A stretch of DNA of 64,000 nt, from contig JAAVVA010000001.1 of NCBI GenBank assembly GCA_018449715.1, positions 248,001 to 312,000 of the forward strand, written 5' to 3'. Source of the DNA: Acidobacteriaceae bacterium dw_441. GTDB lineage: Bacteria > Acidobacteriota > Terriglobia > Terriglobales > Acidobacteriaceae. This document shows, piece after piece, positions 1-7,276 of the stretch (its first letter is position 1; each line of letters starts with the position of its first letter). The translations under genes and the position numbers were made by a program. Below the pieces are notes generated by a model. The model did no database searches. It was not told the DNA's origin and saw nothing but the letters and a program-made list of their open reading frames with translations.

Positions 1-824
1 TGATGCTGAAGAGCTTCCACGAAGCCATACGGTTCGAGCATGTGAGCTTCGGGTACGTAGCCGAGGACGGCTCAATGACGAAGGTGCTGCACGACATCAA
101 CCTCGACGTGACTCCGGGCGAGTTGATCGCCTTTGTGGGGCCGAGCGGCGCGGGCAAATCTTCGCTGGTGAACCTGATTCCGCGGTTCTTCGATGTGACG
201 GAGGGAAGGATCGTGATCGATGGGCATGACCTTCGCGACGTCACGCTGGCTTCGCTTCGCGCACTGATCGGCAAGGTGACGCAGGAGACGGTGCTGTTCA
301 ACGACACGGTGCGGAACAACATCGCCTACGGACAGCCGGATGTTCCCTTTGAGAGAGTCGAAGAGGCGGCGCGAATGGCGCTGGCGCACGACTTCATCAT
401 AGCGATGCAGGACGGCTACAACACGAAGATCGGCGAGAAGGGCACGCGTCTGAGCGGAGGCCAGCGGCAGCGGCTCGCGATTGCGCGGGCGATCCTGAAG
501 AACGCTCCGGTGCTGATTCTCGACGAGGCGACCAGCGCGCTCGACACCGAGAGCGAACAGTTTGTGCAAGCCGCGCTGGCGAACCTGATGCAGGGACGCA
601 CGGTCTTCGTGATTGCGCACAGGCTTTCGACGGTGCGCAGGGCCACGAAGATCGTCGTGCTGGAGCAGGGAAGAATCACCGAGGTTGGAACGCACGAGGA
701 GCTGATGCGAAGCTCCGGAATGTACCGCAGGCTTTACGACATGCAGTTCGGCGAAGAAGGATTGCCCGCGTCGGCAGGCGAAGAAGTTACCTTGCAGACG
801 GCGGAGCTGGAGGGATTTGCTTGA
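1..824 (+). CDS. ABC transporter, ATP-binding C-terminal part (MsbA-like exporter), 5' end outside window
   Basis: C-terminal nucleotide-binding half of an ABC exporter; the reading frame is open at the left edge, so the membrane domain lies upstream. Visible motifs in order: Walker A GPSGAGKSS, Q-loop VTQETVLFND, signature LSGGQRQR, Walker B VLILDEATSALD, and switch histidine AHRLST. The order and spacing match the half-size MsbA/lipid exporter type, which flips lipids across the inner membrane using ATP. The stop codon overlaps the TTG start of yicC (TTGA), suggesting translational coupling. The MsbA-type call rests on the NBD only; another multidrug-type half transporter remains possible. 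Confidence 0.85.
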   Translation, partial: MLKSFHEAIRFEHVSFGYVAEDGSMTKVLHDINLDVTPGELIAFVGPSGAGKSSLVNLIPRFFDVTEGRIVIDGHDLRDVTLASLRALIGKVTQETVLFNDTVRNNIAYGQPDVPFERVEEAARMALAHDFIIAMQDGYNTKIGEKGTRLSGGQRQRLAIARAILKNAPVLILDEATSALDTESEQFVQAALANLMQGRTVFVIAHRLSTVRRATKIVVLEQGRITEVGTHEELMRSSGMYRRLYDMQFGEEGLPASAGEEVTLQTAELEGFA

Positions 825-1726
825 GTCTGATCTATTCGATGACAGGGTTTGCGAGCGCGAGGAGCGCCGCGGATGACAGCGTTGGTTTCTCACTGGCGAT
901 TAAGAGCGTGAATCATCGCTTTCTCGATCTGCACCTGCGGCTGCCTTCGTACTGCGATGCGCTAGAGGTCCAGCTGCGGAGGCTTCTGAAGGAGTCGCTG
1001 AAGCGCGGCCACATTGAGTTGACGTTGCAGGTGGAGCGCAAGGCGAGCGCGCAGATTCAGCTCAACGCGGACCTGCTGGGGGCTTACGTCACGGCCTTCG
1101 ATAAGGCAGCGGAGATCTACAACCTGCAGGGGCAGGCGGACCTGAACGCGCTGCTGCGGATTCCGGGTGTGATGAGCGCGGAGACGACGATCGGTGTCGA
1201 AGGGATTCCTGAGCTGGACCAGGCGGTGATGGCGCAGATGCCTGGGCTGATCGAAAAGCTGAACGAGGCGCGTGCGCTCGAAGGCGCGGTGCTGGGCTCG
1301 GAGCTGCGCGCTTCGATGGTGCGGCTGCATGGTTTCGCCGAGGAGATGGTGGGGCTGCGCAACGGCGTGCGCGAGGCGCAGTTCGAGCGGCTGCGGTCGC
1401 GGCTGGCGGAGCTGACCTCTGGAACCACCGTGAGCGAGGAGAGGATTCTCTCTGAGGCCGCGGTGCTGGCGGAGAAGAGCGACATCGAAGAGGAGATTGT
1501 GCGGCTGAAGACGCACATCGACCGCTTCCTCGCCATGTTGGACGAGGGCGGCGAGCTGGGCAAGCGGTTCGACTTCCTGTTGCAGGAGCTGAACCGCGAG
1601 GCGAATACGATGCTCTCGAAGACGAGCGCGGCCTCGGGAGAGAACAGCCTCCGCATTACCGAGCTGGGACTTGAGATCAAGGCCGAGATCGAAAAAGCGC
1701 GCGAGCAGGTACAGAACCTCGAATAG
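821..1726 (+). CDS. yicC: YicC/YloC family endoribonuclease
   Basis: 301 residues, the usual length for the YicC family, whose E. coli member is an endoribonuclease acting on structured RNA. The family N-terminus SMTGFASARS and the motif SVNHRFLDLHLRLP are both present, and the C-terminus has the conserved FLLQELNREANTMLSKT stretch. It starts at TTG 821, overlapping the upstream ABC gene stop by 4 nt. It precedes gmk and rpoZ, a neighbourhood shared by many bacteria (yicC-gmk-rpoZ), which supports the call independently of the motifs. Confidence 0.93.
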   Translation: MSLIYSMTGFASARSAADDSVGFSLAIKSVNHRFLDLHLRLPSYCDALEVQLRRLLKESLKRGHIELTLQVERKASAQIQLNADLLGAYVTAFDKAAEIYNLQGQADLNALLRIPGVMSAETTIGVEGIPELDQAVMAQMPGLIEKLNEARALEGAVLGSELRASMVRLHGFAEEMVGLRNGVREAQFERLRSRLAELTSGTTVSEERILSEAAVLAEKSDIEEEIVRLKTHIDRFLAMLDEGGELGKRFDFLLQELNREANTMLSKTSAASGENSLRITELGLEIKAEIEKAREQVQNLE

Positions 1727-1776
1727 CCACGGGTTACACTGGCAGGGATTACCAACACAGGCAGAACAGGGAGCAG

Positions 1777-2433
1777 ATGGCGGGAATTCTTTTCATTATT
1801 TCGGCGCCCTCCGGGTCGGGCAAATCGACGCTGGTGAGCCAGCTTCGGACGCTGGTAGAGGGGCTGGATTTTTCGATCTCGTATACGACGCGGGCGCCGC
1901 GCGGGTCGGAGGAGAACGGGCGCGAGTACTACTTCACGACGCGTGAGGAGTTCGAGCGCATGGTGAAGGCAGACGACTTTCTGGAGTGGGCGGAGGTCTT
2001 CGGCAACTACTACGGCACGGCGGTCTCGGCGCTGAGACACGCGAAGGAGCAGGGCAAGGACCTGCTGCTCGACATCGACGTGCAGGGCGCGTTGCAGGTG
2101 ATTCACAAGATGCCGCAGGCGGTCTCGATCTTCATTCTTCCTCCAAGCCCGGAGGTTCTGGAGAAGCGGCTGAAGAACCGGAGCGTGGCCGAGAAGATGA
2201 CCGACGAATCGGTGATTCAGAAGCGGCTGGCGGGAGCCAGGGGCGAGCTGAAGCAGGTGTGGGAGTACAAGTACGCCCTGGTGAACGATGTTCTGGAGAA
2301 CGCCGTCGAGGAGATGAAGGCTATTGTTCTTTACGAGCGCGGCGAGCAGGATTCCGCCGAGCTGGCGGCGAGCTGCCGGACGGATGCAGCCTCGGCGAAG
2401 CTGAAGGCTGTGCTCGAAGCCTTTCAGGAATAA
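1777..2433 (+). CDS. gmk: Guanylate kinase
   Basis: 218 residues. Phosphorylates GMP to GDP using ATP in the cytoplasm, feeding GTP and dGTP pools. P-loop SAPSGSGKSTL lies near residue 10, followed by the GMP-binding region SYTTRAPRGSEENGREYYF and the LLDIDVQGA strand. The ATG is preceded by AGGGAG at a good distance. It sits between yicC and rpoZ in the common bacterial order and is transcribed with them. Confidence 0.96.
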   Translation: MAGILFIISAPSGSGKSTLVSQLRTLVEGLDFSISYTTRAPRGSEENGREYYFTTREEFERMVKADDFLEWAEVFGNYYGTAVSALRHAKEQGKDLLLDIDVQGALQVIHKMPQAVSIFILPPSPEVLEKRLKNRSVAEKMTDESVIQKRLAGARGELKQVWEYKYALVNDVLENAVEEMKAIVLYERGEQDSAELAASCRTDAASAKLKAVLEAFQE

Positions 2434-2511
2434 GGGCCGCGATTTCCACTGTTAATTTCTGATGTACATTTTCTCGGGCTGCGATACATTCGACCACAAG
2501 GAGGGAACACC

Positions 2512-2715
2512 ATGATGGATGAAAGCGCACTGCACAACAAGTACAGCCTCGTAAAGGGCGCTGCGAGACGGGCACGTCAGCTTCAATCAGGAGCGCCTCC
2601 GTTGATCGCGGCCAAATCGAGCAAAGCATGCCGCGTAGCGCAGGACGAGATCCAGCAGGGATATGTGAAATATGTCCTGCTGCCGAAGCAGGCTTCGAAG
2701 CCGCAGGTCCACTAG
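2512..2715 (+). CDS. rpoZ: RNA polymerase omega subunit
   Basis: 67-residue protein with the omega-subunit core NKYSLVKGAARRARQLQ and the following helix ACRVAQDEIQQGYVKY, matching the RpoZ pattern in which an N-R/K-Y/F-L-V motif is followed by ARRARQ. Omega binds the beta-prime C-terminus and helps RNA polymerase assembly. A strong AAGGAGGG site lies 6 nt before ATG 2512; a second ATG follows immediately at 2515. Position directly after gmk is typical and decides the call for so short a protein. Confidence 0.9.
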   Translation: MMDESALHNKYSLVKGAARRARQLQSGAPPLIAAKSSKACRVAQDEIQQGYVKYVLLPKQASKPQVH

Positions 2716-2754
2716 CGTTCGCGAGCCGCAGCGTCGGCGCGATAGCATAGAACT

Positions 2755-3690
2755 ATGGCAGGAGAAGCAGAACAACAGCTGCGCGCCTATGTCGAATACT
2801 TCCGCGACATGGGCGTGTACGATCTTTATCGCCGGGGCGAGCCGGTCTTCGACGCGATCGCTGTCGCGGAGACGGAGACCGTTGTAGAGGCTGAGGCCCC
2901 TGCGCCGGTCGTTGCGGCTCCGGTTGTGCCGGAGATTGCGCAGGTTGCTGCCGAAATTGTTGCGCCCATCAGGCAGGCGGTTGCTCCGACGAGTCCGACC
3001 CCTGTTCCTCCCCCGGCGTTCCCGCCATCAAGAGATTTTGCGGAGCCTCCGATTCCAAAGCTGGTAAGTTTCGATAACCTTGCGCCTCTGCCGGAGGTGC
3101 GCGTTGCCCCTGCGGAGAAGTACACCGCTCTCGAGGTCATTCGCGAAGAGATTGGCGATTGCACGCGGTGTCCGCTGGCGTATGCGGGGCGGCATAAGAT
3201 CGTCTTCGCCGACGGCGACCCGAATGCTCGCCTGATGTTTGTAGGCGAAGGCCCTGGAGCGGATGAAGATATGCAGGGGCTTCCGTTCGTCGGCAAGGCG
3301 GGGCAGCTGCTGAACAACATGATCGGCGCGATGGGGCTGAAGCGCGAGCAGGTCTACATCGCCAACATCGTGAAGTGCAGGCCTCCGGGGAACCGCGTTC
3401 CCGAGCCCGTGGAGGCGAACACCTGCACGCAGTTCCTTCTGCGCCAGATCGACATTGTACAGCCCGAGGTGATCGTCGCGCTGGGCTCGACCGCGGCGAC
3501 ATACCTGATGGGTGTGAAGCGTTCGCTGAGCGGGCTGCGCGGAAGCTGGCACACGTGCCGAGGCTCGAAGCTGCTGGTCACCTATCACCCCGCCTTCCTG
3601 CTGCGCGATCCGCGGCAGAAGGGCGAGGCGTGGAAGGACCTCCAGATGGCGATGAAAGAGCTTGGCCTGAAGATGCCTTCCAAGGGCTAA
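2755..3690 (+). CDS. Family 4 uracil-DNA glycosylase, Fe-S type
   Basis: 311 residues. The C-terminal two thirds is a family 4 UDG, which removes uracil from DNA in base excision repair. Seen: cluster-ligand cysteines in CTRCPLA, motif A GEGPGADEDMQGLPFVG, further cysteines in NIVKCRPPGNR and ANTC, and the C-terminal TYHPAFLLR histidine motif. Residues about 40-110 form an Ala/Val/Pro-rich, probably disordered linker after a small N-terminal helix (YVEYFRDMGVYDLYRRG), making the protein longer than the usual 200-240 residues. The role of this extension is unknown. Confidence 0.92.
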   Translation: MAGEAEQQLRAYVEYFRDMGVYDLYRRGEPVFDAIAVAETETVVEAEAPAPVVAAPVVPEIAQVAAEIVAPIRQAVAPTSPTPVPPPAFPPSRDFAEPPIPKLVSFDNLAPLPEVRVAPAEKYTALEVIREEIGDCTRCPLAYAGRHKIVFADGDPNARLMFVGEGPGADEDMQGLPFVGKAGQLLNNMIGAMGLKREQVYIANIVKCRPPGNRVPEPVEANTCTQFLLRQIDIVQPEVIVALGSTAATYLMGVKRSLSGLRGSWHTCRGSKLLVTYHPAFLLRDPRQKGEAWKDLQMAMKELGLKMPSKG

Positions 3691-3736
3691 AGCGGGGTCA
3701 CGATCGATTCGATGTTGTCCTGAGTCAGGAGGAGTT

Positions 3737-4306
3737 ATGTCGGACGAAGGCAGCGTCACAGGATCACGCGTAACCTTGCACGTGGTCTCAAGCCTCGACG
3801 GATTCATCGCGAAGAAGGACAACAGCGTCTCCTGGATGGACATGCCGGGAAGCGTCTACGAATCCGGGGCTTCCGTTACGGAGGAAGAGGCTGCGGCCTT
3901 CGTCAAAGCCATCGACTGCTATGTGCTTGGCGCTCGCACGTATGAACACGCGTTGGAACTGGGCTGGCCCTATGGCGATACTCCAACCGTCGTGGTGTCG
4001 AGCAGGGAATGGCCGTCGGCGAGGGGGAGTGTCGAGTTCTACGCGGGCGATCTTGAAGCTCTCATCAAAACAAAGCTCGCGCCACGATTTCGCAACATCT
4101 GGCTGGTGGGTGGAGCCATGTTATGTCAGCGTTTTCTCGAATTCGGACTGGTGGACGAGATCAGGCTGATGGTCGCCCCTGTTCTGCTGGGCGACGGACT
4201 CCGGCTGTTCGGCAGCCTCCCAACAGAAGAGCAGTGGCATTTGAAGAACGTGGTCGCCTACAGGAATGGTTTTGTCGAGCTGACCTACGCCGCTCCCGCA
4301 AGGTGA
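3737..4306 (+). CDS. Dihydrofolate reductase family protein (RibD C-terminal-like)
   Basis: 189 residues with the DHFR-like/RibD-C fold signatures: N-terminal strand VVSSLDGFIA, YVLGARTYEHAL, PTVVVSSREW and IWLVGGAMLCQRFLEFGLVDEI. Such stand-alone proteins are NADPH-dependent reductases of uncertain substrate and are usually annotated only by family. The start is fixed by AGGAGG a few bases upstream of ATG 3737. The stop codon lies in the loop of a strong hairpin shared with the convergent RNase T2 gene. Confidence 0.85.
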   Translation: MSDEGSVTGSRVTLHVVSSLDGFIAKKDNSVSWMDMPGSVYESGASVTEEEAAAFVKAIDCYVLGARTYEHALELGWPYGDTPTVVVSSREWPSARGSVEFYAGDLEALIKTKLAPRFRNIWLVGGAMLCQRFLEFGLVDEIRLMVAPVLLGDGLRLFGSLPTEEQWHLKNVVAYRNGFVELTYAAPAR

Positions 4307-4320
4307 GAGCGGCGTAGGTC
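4282..4320. terminator. Strong hairpin between convergent genes
   Basis: A 14-bp perfect stem (arms 4282-4295 and 4307-4320, left arm GACCTACGCCGCTC) encloses the TGA stop of the DHFR-like gene in its 11-nt loop. It lies between two convergent genes, so it can act as a bidirectional 3' end, although the following T-tract is weak on the plus strand. Confidence 0.6.
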
Positions 4321-4329
4321 TCAGGCTGT

Positions 4330-5046
4330 TTAGTTCGACCGTCCCGGCGGCGGAATGCGTACCGCATTGGCGCGGCAGGAGCGCAGCTTGCCGCAGGAGG
4401 TGGCCTTGCCCTGTTTATCGAGGCAGACCTCGACGGCGGTGAGGTAGTTATTGCCGCAGCTCAGGGCCAGGCTGTTGGACTGGATCGACGGGTTGGCCTT
4501 GGTGAAGATGCTCAGAATCTTCGCCGGTGTCATGGAGGTCTGCTTCGTCAGACCCGCAAGCTCGGGCGGGACCGTGATGGAGCGGAAGGCCGAGCGGGCA
4601 AGGTTGAAGTAAGCGTCGGGCGCGAGACCGGAGCAGGTGCCGTGCGTCTTCCACTCGTGTTGCAGCAAGCCCTGGTCGGGGTAGACGTCGCTGTACTGCG
4701 AGGGGTCGGAGGGACCGGGCGCGTTGCTGCAATCTTCCGGGTAGGAGCCGTCGTTGCGCTCGGGCCACAGGCCATGCAGCACGAAGGCGGGGTGCGAGGA
4801 GCACTCGTTGGCAGTAGGGTGCGAGTGGCAGTATTCCGGCGACCAGGAAAGGTTGAGCAGATAGTAGTCGAACGATGCGTTGGCCGCTGCGGGGATCGCG
4901 GCTTCGGCGCGGGGCCGGGTCGTGGCTCGTGACTGGGCCGCTTTTGGCTGGGGCGTACTGCTCGGCTGCGCGGTCTGCGTGCCCGTATTGCATGCCAGCA
5001 GAGGAAGCAGGAGGGACAGGGGGAGAAGGAATCTCTTCCGCATCAT
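4330..5046 (-). CDS. Ribonuclease T2 family lipoprotein
   Basis: 238 residues. Both catalytic T2 signatures are intact: CAS1 FVLHGLWPE and CAS2 HEWKTHGTCSG, each with the active histidine; cysteines spaced for disulfides are also present. RNase T2 enzymes cleave single-stranded RNA outside the cytoplasm through a 2',3'-cyclic intermediate. The N-terminus MMRKRFLLPLSLLLPLLAC is a type II signal peptide with lipobox LLAC, so the enzyme is probably membrane-anchored and faces the periplasm. A Ser/Thr/Pro/Ala-rich linker separates anchor and enzyme. Likely role: RNA scavenging for phosphate and nucleosides. Confidence 0.92.
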   Translation of the reverse strand: MMRKRFLLPLSLLLPLLACNTGTQTAQPSSTPQPKAAQSRATTRPRAEAAIPAAANASFDYYLLNLSWSPEYCHSHPTANECSSHPAFVLHGLWPERNDGSYPEDCSNAPGPSDPSQYSDVYPDQGLLQHEWKTHGTCSGLAPDAYFNLARSAFRSITVPPELAGLTKQTSMTPAKILSIFTKANPSIQSNSLALSCGNNYLTAVEVCLDKQGKATSCGKLRSCRANAVRIPPPGRSN

Positions 5047-5121
5047 GCGGGAAGAATAGCAGGAGAAGATGAGAAGAGTTTGACTGGCGCAAGTTGGGCT
5101 GGTTGTGGTTCACTTTTGGGC

Positions 5122-5634
5122 ATGAAAAATGTAAAGTCTCGCCGCAACTTCCTGCTGACGGCTCCTCTGGCCGCTGCCGCTATCCCCCTGACCGATACGC
5201 TGCTTCATGCCGCCGCCGCAGGGCAGGAGACGACCCCGTCGTCGGAGATTCAGGTGTTTTCCGCTGCCGAGGTCGCCGGGGTCGTATCGGATGTAAAGGC
5301 TTCGCACGGCACGAAGAACCTGATTACCTCGAAGGCCACGAAGATGACGATCGCGGTCAACGAGGAGACGAACAAGATCGCGAAGGAGTTCGAGTACCAT
5401 CTGCACCGCGACCACGTCTTTCAGGTGCTCGATGGCGAGACGAAGTACGAGCTGGGCGGAACCCCGAAGAACGCCCGTCAGACTGGCCCGGGCGAGTGGC
5501 TGGCCCCGGATTCGGAGGGGTATACGACGGTGACGCTGAAGAAGGGCGACTATCTCTCGATTCCGCGCATGACTCCGCACAGAAGGATCACCGAGGGCAG
5601 CGTGACGCTGATGCTGATCGCGGCAGCGTCTTAA
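5122..5634 (+). CDS. Secreted cupin-domain protein with Tat-type signal
   Basis: About 170 residues from ATG 5122, chosen because the protein then starts with a twin-arginine signal (KSRRNFLLTAPLAAAAIP). An upstream in-frame ATG at 5080 would add 14 non-signal residues. The mature part is a single small beta-barrel cupin: metal-ligand-like EYHLHRDHVFQVLDG, then a second motif around SIPRMTPHRR. Substrate is unknown; Tat export suggests a folded, metal-loaded protein in the periplasm. A similar cupin is encoded at 27439. Confidence 0.75.
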   Translation: MKNVKSRRNFLLTAPLAAAAIPLTDTLLHAAAAGQETTPSSEIQVFSAAEVAGVVSDVKASHGTKNLITSKATKMTIAVNEETNKIAKEFEYHLHRDHVFQVLDGETKYELGGTPKNARQTGPGEWLAPDSEGYTTVTLKKGDYLSIPRMTPHRRITEGSVTLMLIAAAS

Positions 5635-5676
5635 ATTTCCCACGGGAGCCGCGCCCTGACGTCTTTCAAGAAAAAT

Positions 5677-5762
5677 TAACGGTCTGTTCACCTGATAGGC
5701 CCGCACTGCTTTCTAGCATCGGCGGGACCGCCAAAGGCGGCTTTCAGGAGAACAGACCGTTA
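5677..5762 (+). promoter_or_regulatory. Candidate structured leader (three-stem) over the start of the phytase-like gene
   Basis: A perfect 13-bp inverted repeat (TAACGGTCTGTTC at 5677-5689, its complement at 5750-5762) closes an 86-nt element. Inside are two further stems: CCCGC/GCGGG around the ACTGC loop, and CCGCC-AAA-GGCGG near 5729-5741. The right outer arm runs from the last base of the AGGAG ribosome site (5746-5750) to the A of ATG 5762, so pairing would bury translation initiation. A miniature mobile element with 13-bp ends is an alternative. Confidence 0.5.
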
Positions 5763-7222
5763 TGACGAAGACAGTTTTGCGAGCGGCTTTTGTTGCGCTG
5801 GTGTGCGGAGGTGCAGTTTCGCAGCCGGTGCAGGCGCAGGTTTCTCTTATTGCGAAGGGAACTTTAACCAGCTCCGCGGCTGGGCCGTACCGCGATCTTT
5901 CGGGCCTGAACTACACGCTGGAGAATGGGGCTCCTGCCAATCTTCTGGGCGGGCTGGGCTCGGGCATCGCGTATGTCGGGGGAGACACCTTCCTCGCGCT
6001 TCCGGACCGCGGGCCGAACGCCATCAGCTTCAACTCGCTGATCGACGATACCGTGACATACATTCCCCGCGTTCATACGGTTCGCATGAACCTTGAGCCC
6101 AACCACAAGTCCGGGCTTCCTTACACGATCACTCCGAAGCTGGTGGACACCACGCTGCTGTCGAGCGCGACGCCGCTGGTCTACGGCACGGGCGACGCCT
6201 ACAACGTAGGATCGGGCAAGCCGAAAGAGAACAACTTCTTCCGCTACTATCTCTCGGGCCGCTCGGACAACTTCGATGCGGACCGCAGCTCCGGCGATCC
6301 ACAGGATGCGCGCTTCGATCCGGAGAGCATCCGCCTGTCGAACGATGGCCAGACCTTCTTCATCTCCGACGAGTACGGACCGTATGTCTACCAGTTCCTC
6401 CGCAGCAACGGAACCCGCATCCGCACCTACACGATGCCGGAGGAGTTCTACGTGGCGCACCCCGCTCCCACGACCGATCTGGAGACCTCGATGAACACGA
6501 TTGGCCGAATCGCGAACAAGGGCATGGAGGGCTTGGCGATTACTCCCGATGGACGGACGCTGGTCGGCATTCTGCAGACCGCGACGCTGCAGGATACGGC
6601 CGAGGGCGGCGATGCGGCGAACCTGCTGCGGATGGCGGTGGTGGACGTGGCTTCGGGCAGGGTACTGCACGAGTATGGCTACCTGCTGACGACCGGCAGC
6701 GGCGTGAGCGACCTTGTGGCTCTGAACGATCACGAGCTGCTGGTGGACGAGCGCGATGGCAAGGGACTGGGCGATGGAAGCAAGGCCAACGTGAAGCAGG
6801 TCTTCAAGATCGACCTGAAGAACGCAACCGATATCCGCGGCATGGATGGAACCTCGGCGGCAAAGGTTGCGGTCGACAAAACGCTCTTCCTCGACATCGT
6901 GAAGGTACTTGAGGACAACGGCTTTACCGCCGCGCAGATTCCTTCGAAGATCGAGGGGCTGGCCTTCGGTCCCGATGTGAAGGAGAAGGGCAAGACGATC
7001 CACACGCTGTGGGTCGCCAACGACAATGACTTCCTGCAGGACTACGAGGGGACCGGAACGAACCCCAACCTGTTCTTCGTCTTCGGGTTCACCGACAAGG
7101 ATCTGGACGGGTCGAGGTATATTCCGCAGGGGGAAGACCACGGGGGCCCGTTCGGAGGAGGTCCGTTCGGCCACGGCGGACCGTTTGGACAGGGCAACCC
7201 GTTCGGCAATGGCTGGTTCTAG
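5762..7222 (+). CDS. Secreted esterase-like activity of phytase family protein
   Basis: 486 residues with a Sec signal peptide (cleavage after SQPVQAQ). The body has the phytase-like esterase domain organisation: GGLGSGIAYVGGDTFLALPDRGPNA near residue 60, RFDPESIRLSNDGQTFFISDEYGPYVYQF, MEGLAITPDGRTL, and IEGLAFGPDV near the end. These repeated strands suggest a beta-propeller. The last about 30 residues are Gly/Phe/Pro-rich repeats (PFGGGPFGHGGPFGQG). Catalytic specificity is not established for this family. Translation may be controlled by the leader structure at 5677-5762. Confidence 0.82.
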   Translation: MTKTVLRAAFVALVCGGAVSQPVQAQVSLIAKGTLTSSAAGPYRDLSGLNYTLENGAPANLLGGLGSGIAYVGGDTFLALPDRGPNAISFNSLIDDTVTYIPRVHTVRMNLEPNHKSGLPYTITPKLVDTTLLSSATPLVYGTGDAYNVGSGKPKENNFFRYYLSGRSDNFDADRSSGDPQDARFDPESIRLSNDGQTFFISDEYGPYVYQFLRSNGTRIRTYTMPEEFYVAHPAPTTDLETSMNTIGRIANKGMEGLAITPDGRTLVGILQTATLQDTAEGGDAANLLRMAVVDVASGRVLHEYGYLLTTGSGVSDLVALNDHELLVDERDGKGLGDGSKANVKQVFKIDLKNATDIRGMDGTSAAKVAVDKTLFLDIVKVLEDNGFTAAQIPSKIEGLAFGPDVKEKGKTIHTLWVANDNDFLQDYEGTGTNPNLFFVFGFTDKDLDGSRYIPQGEDHGGPFGGGPFGHGGPFGQGNPFGNGWF

Positions 7223-7244
7223 CTTCGGATCGCCAGTAAACAGG

Positions 7245-7276
7245 GGCGGCTCACTGGCTTCAGTGGGCCGCCTTTT
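7245..7276. terminator. Intrinsic terminator between convergent genes
   Basis: Stem GGCGGC-T-CACTG / CAGTG-G-GCCGCC with a GCTT loop, followed on the plus strand by TTTTCCTTT. It serves the phytase-like gene and overlaps the last codons of the convergent serine hydrolase. Confidence 0.75.
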
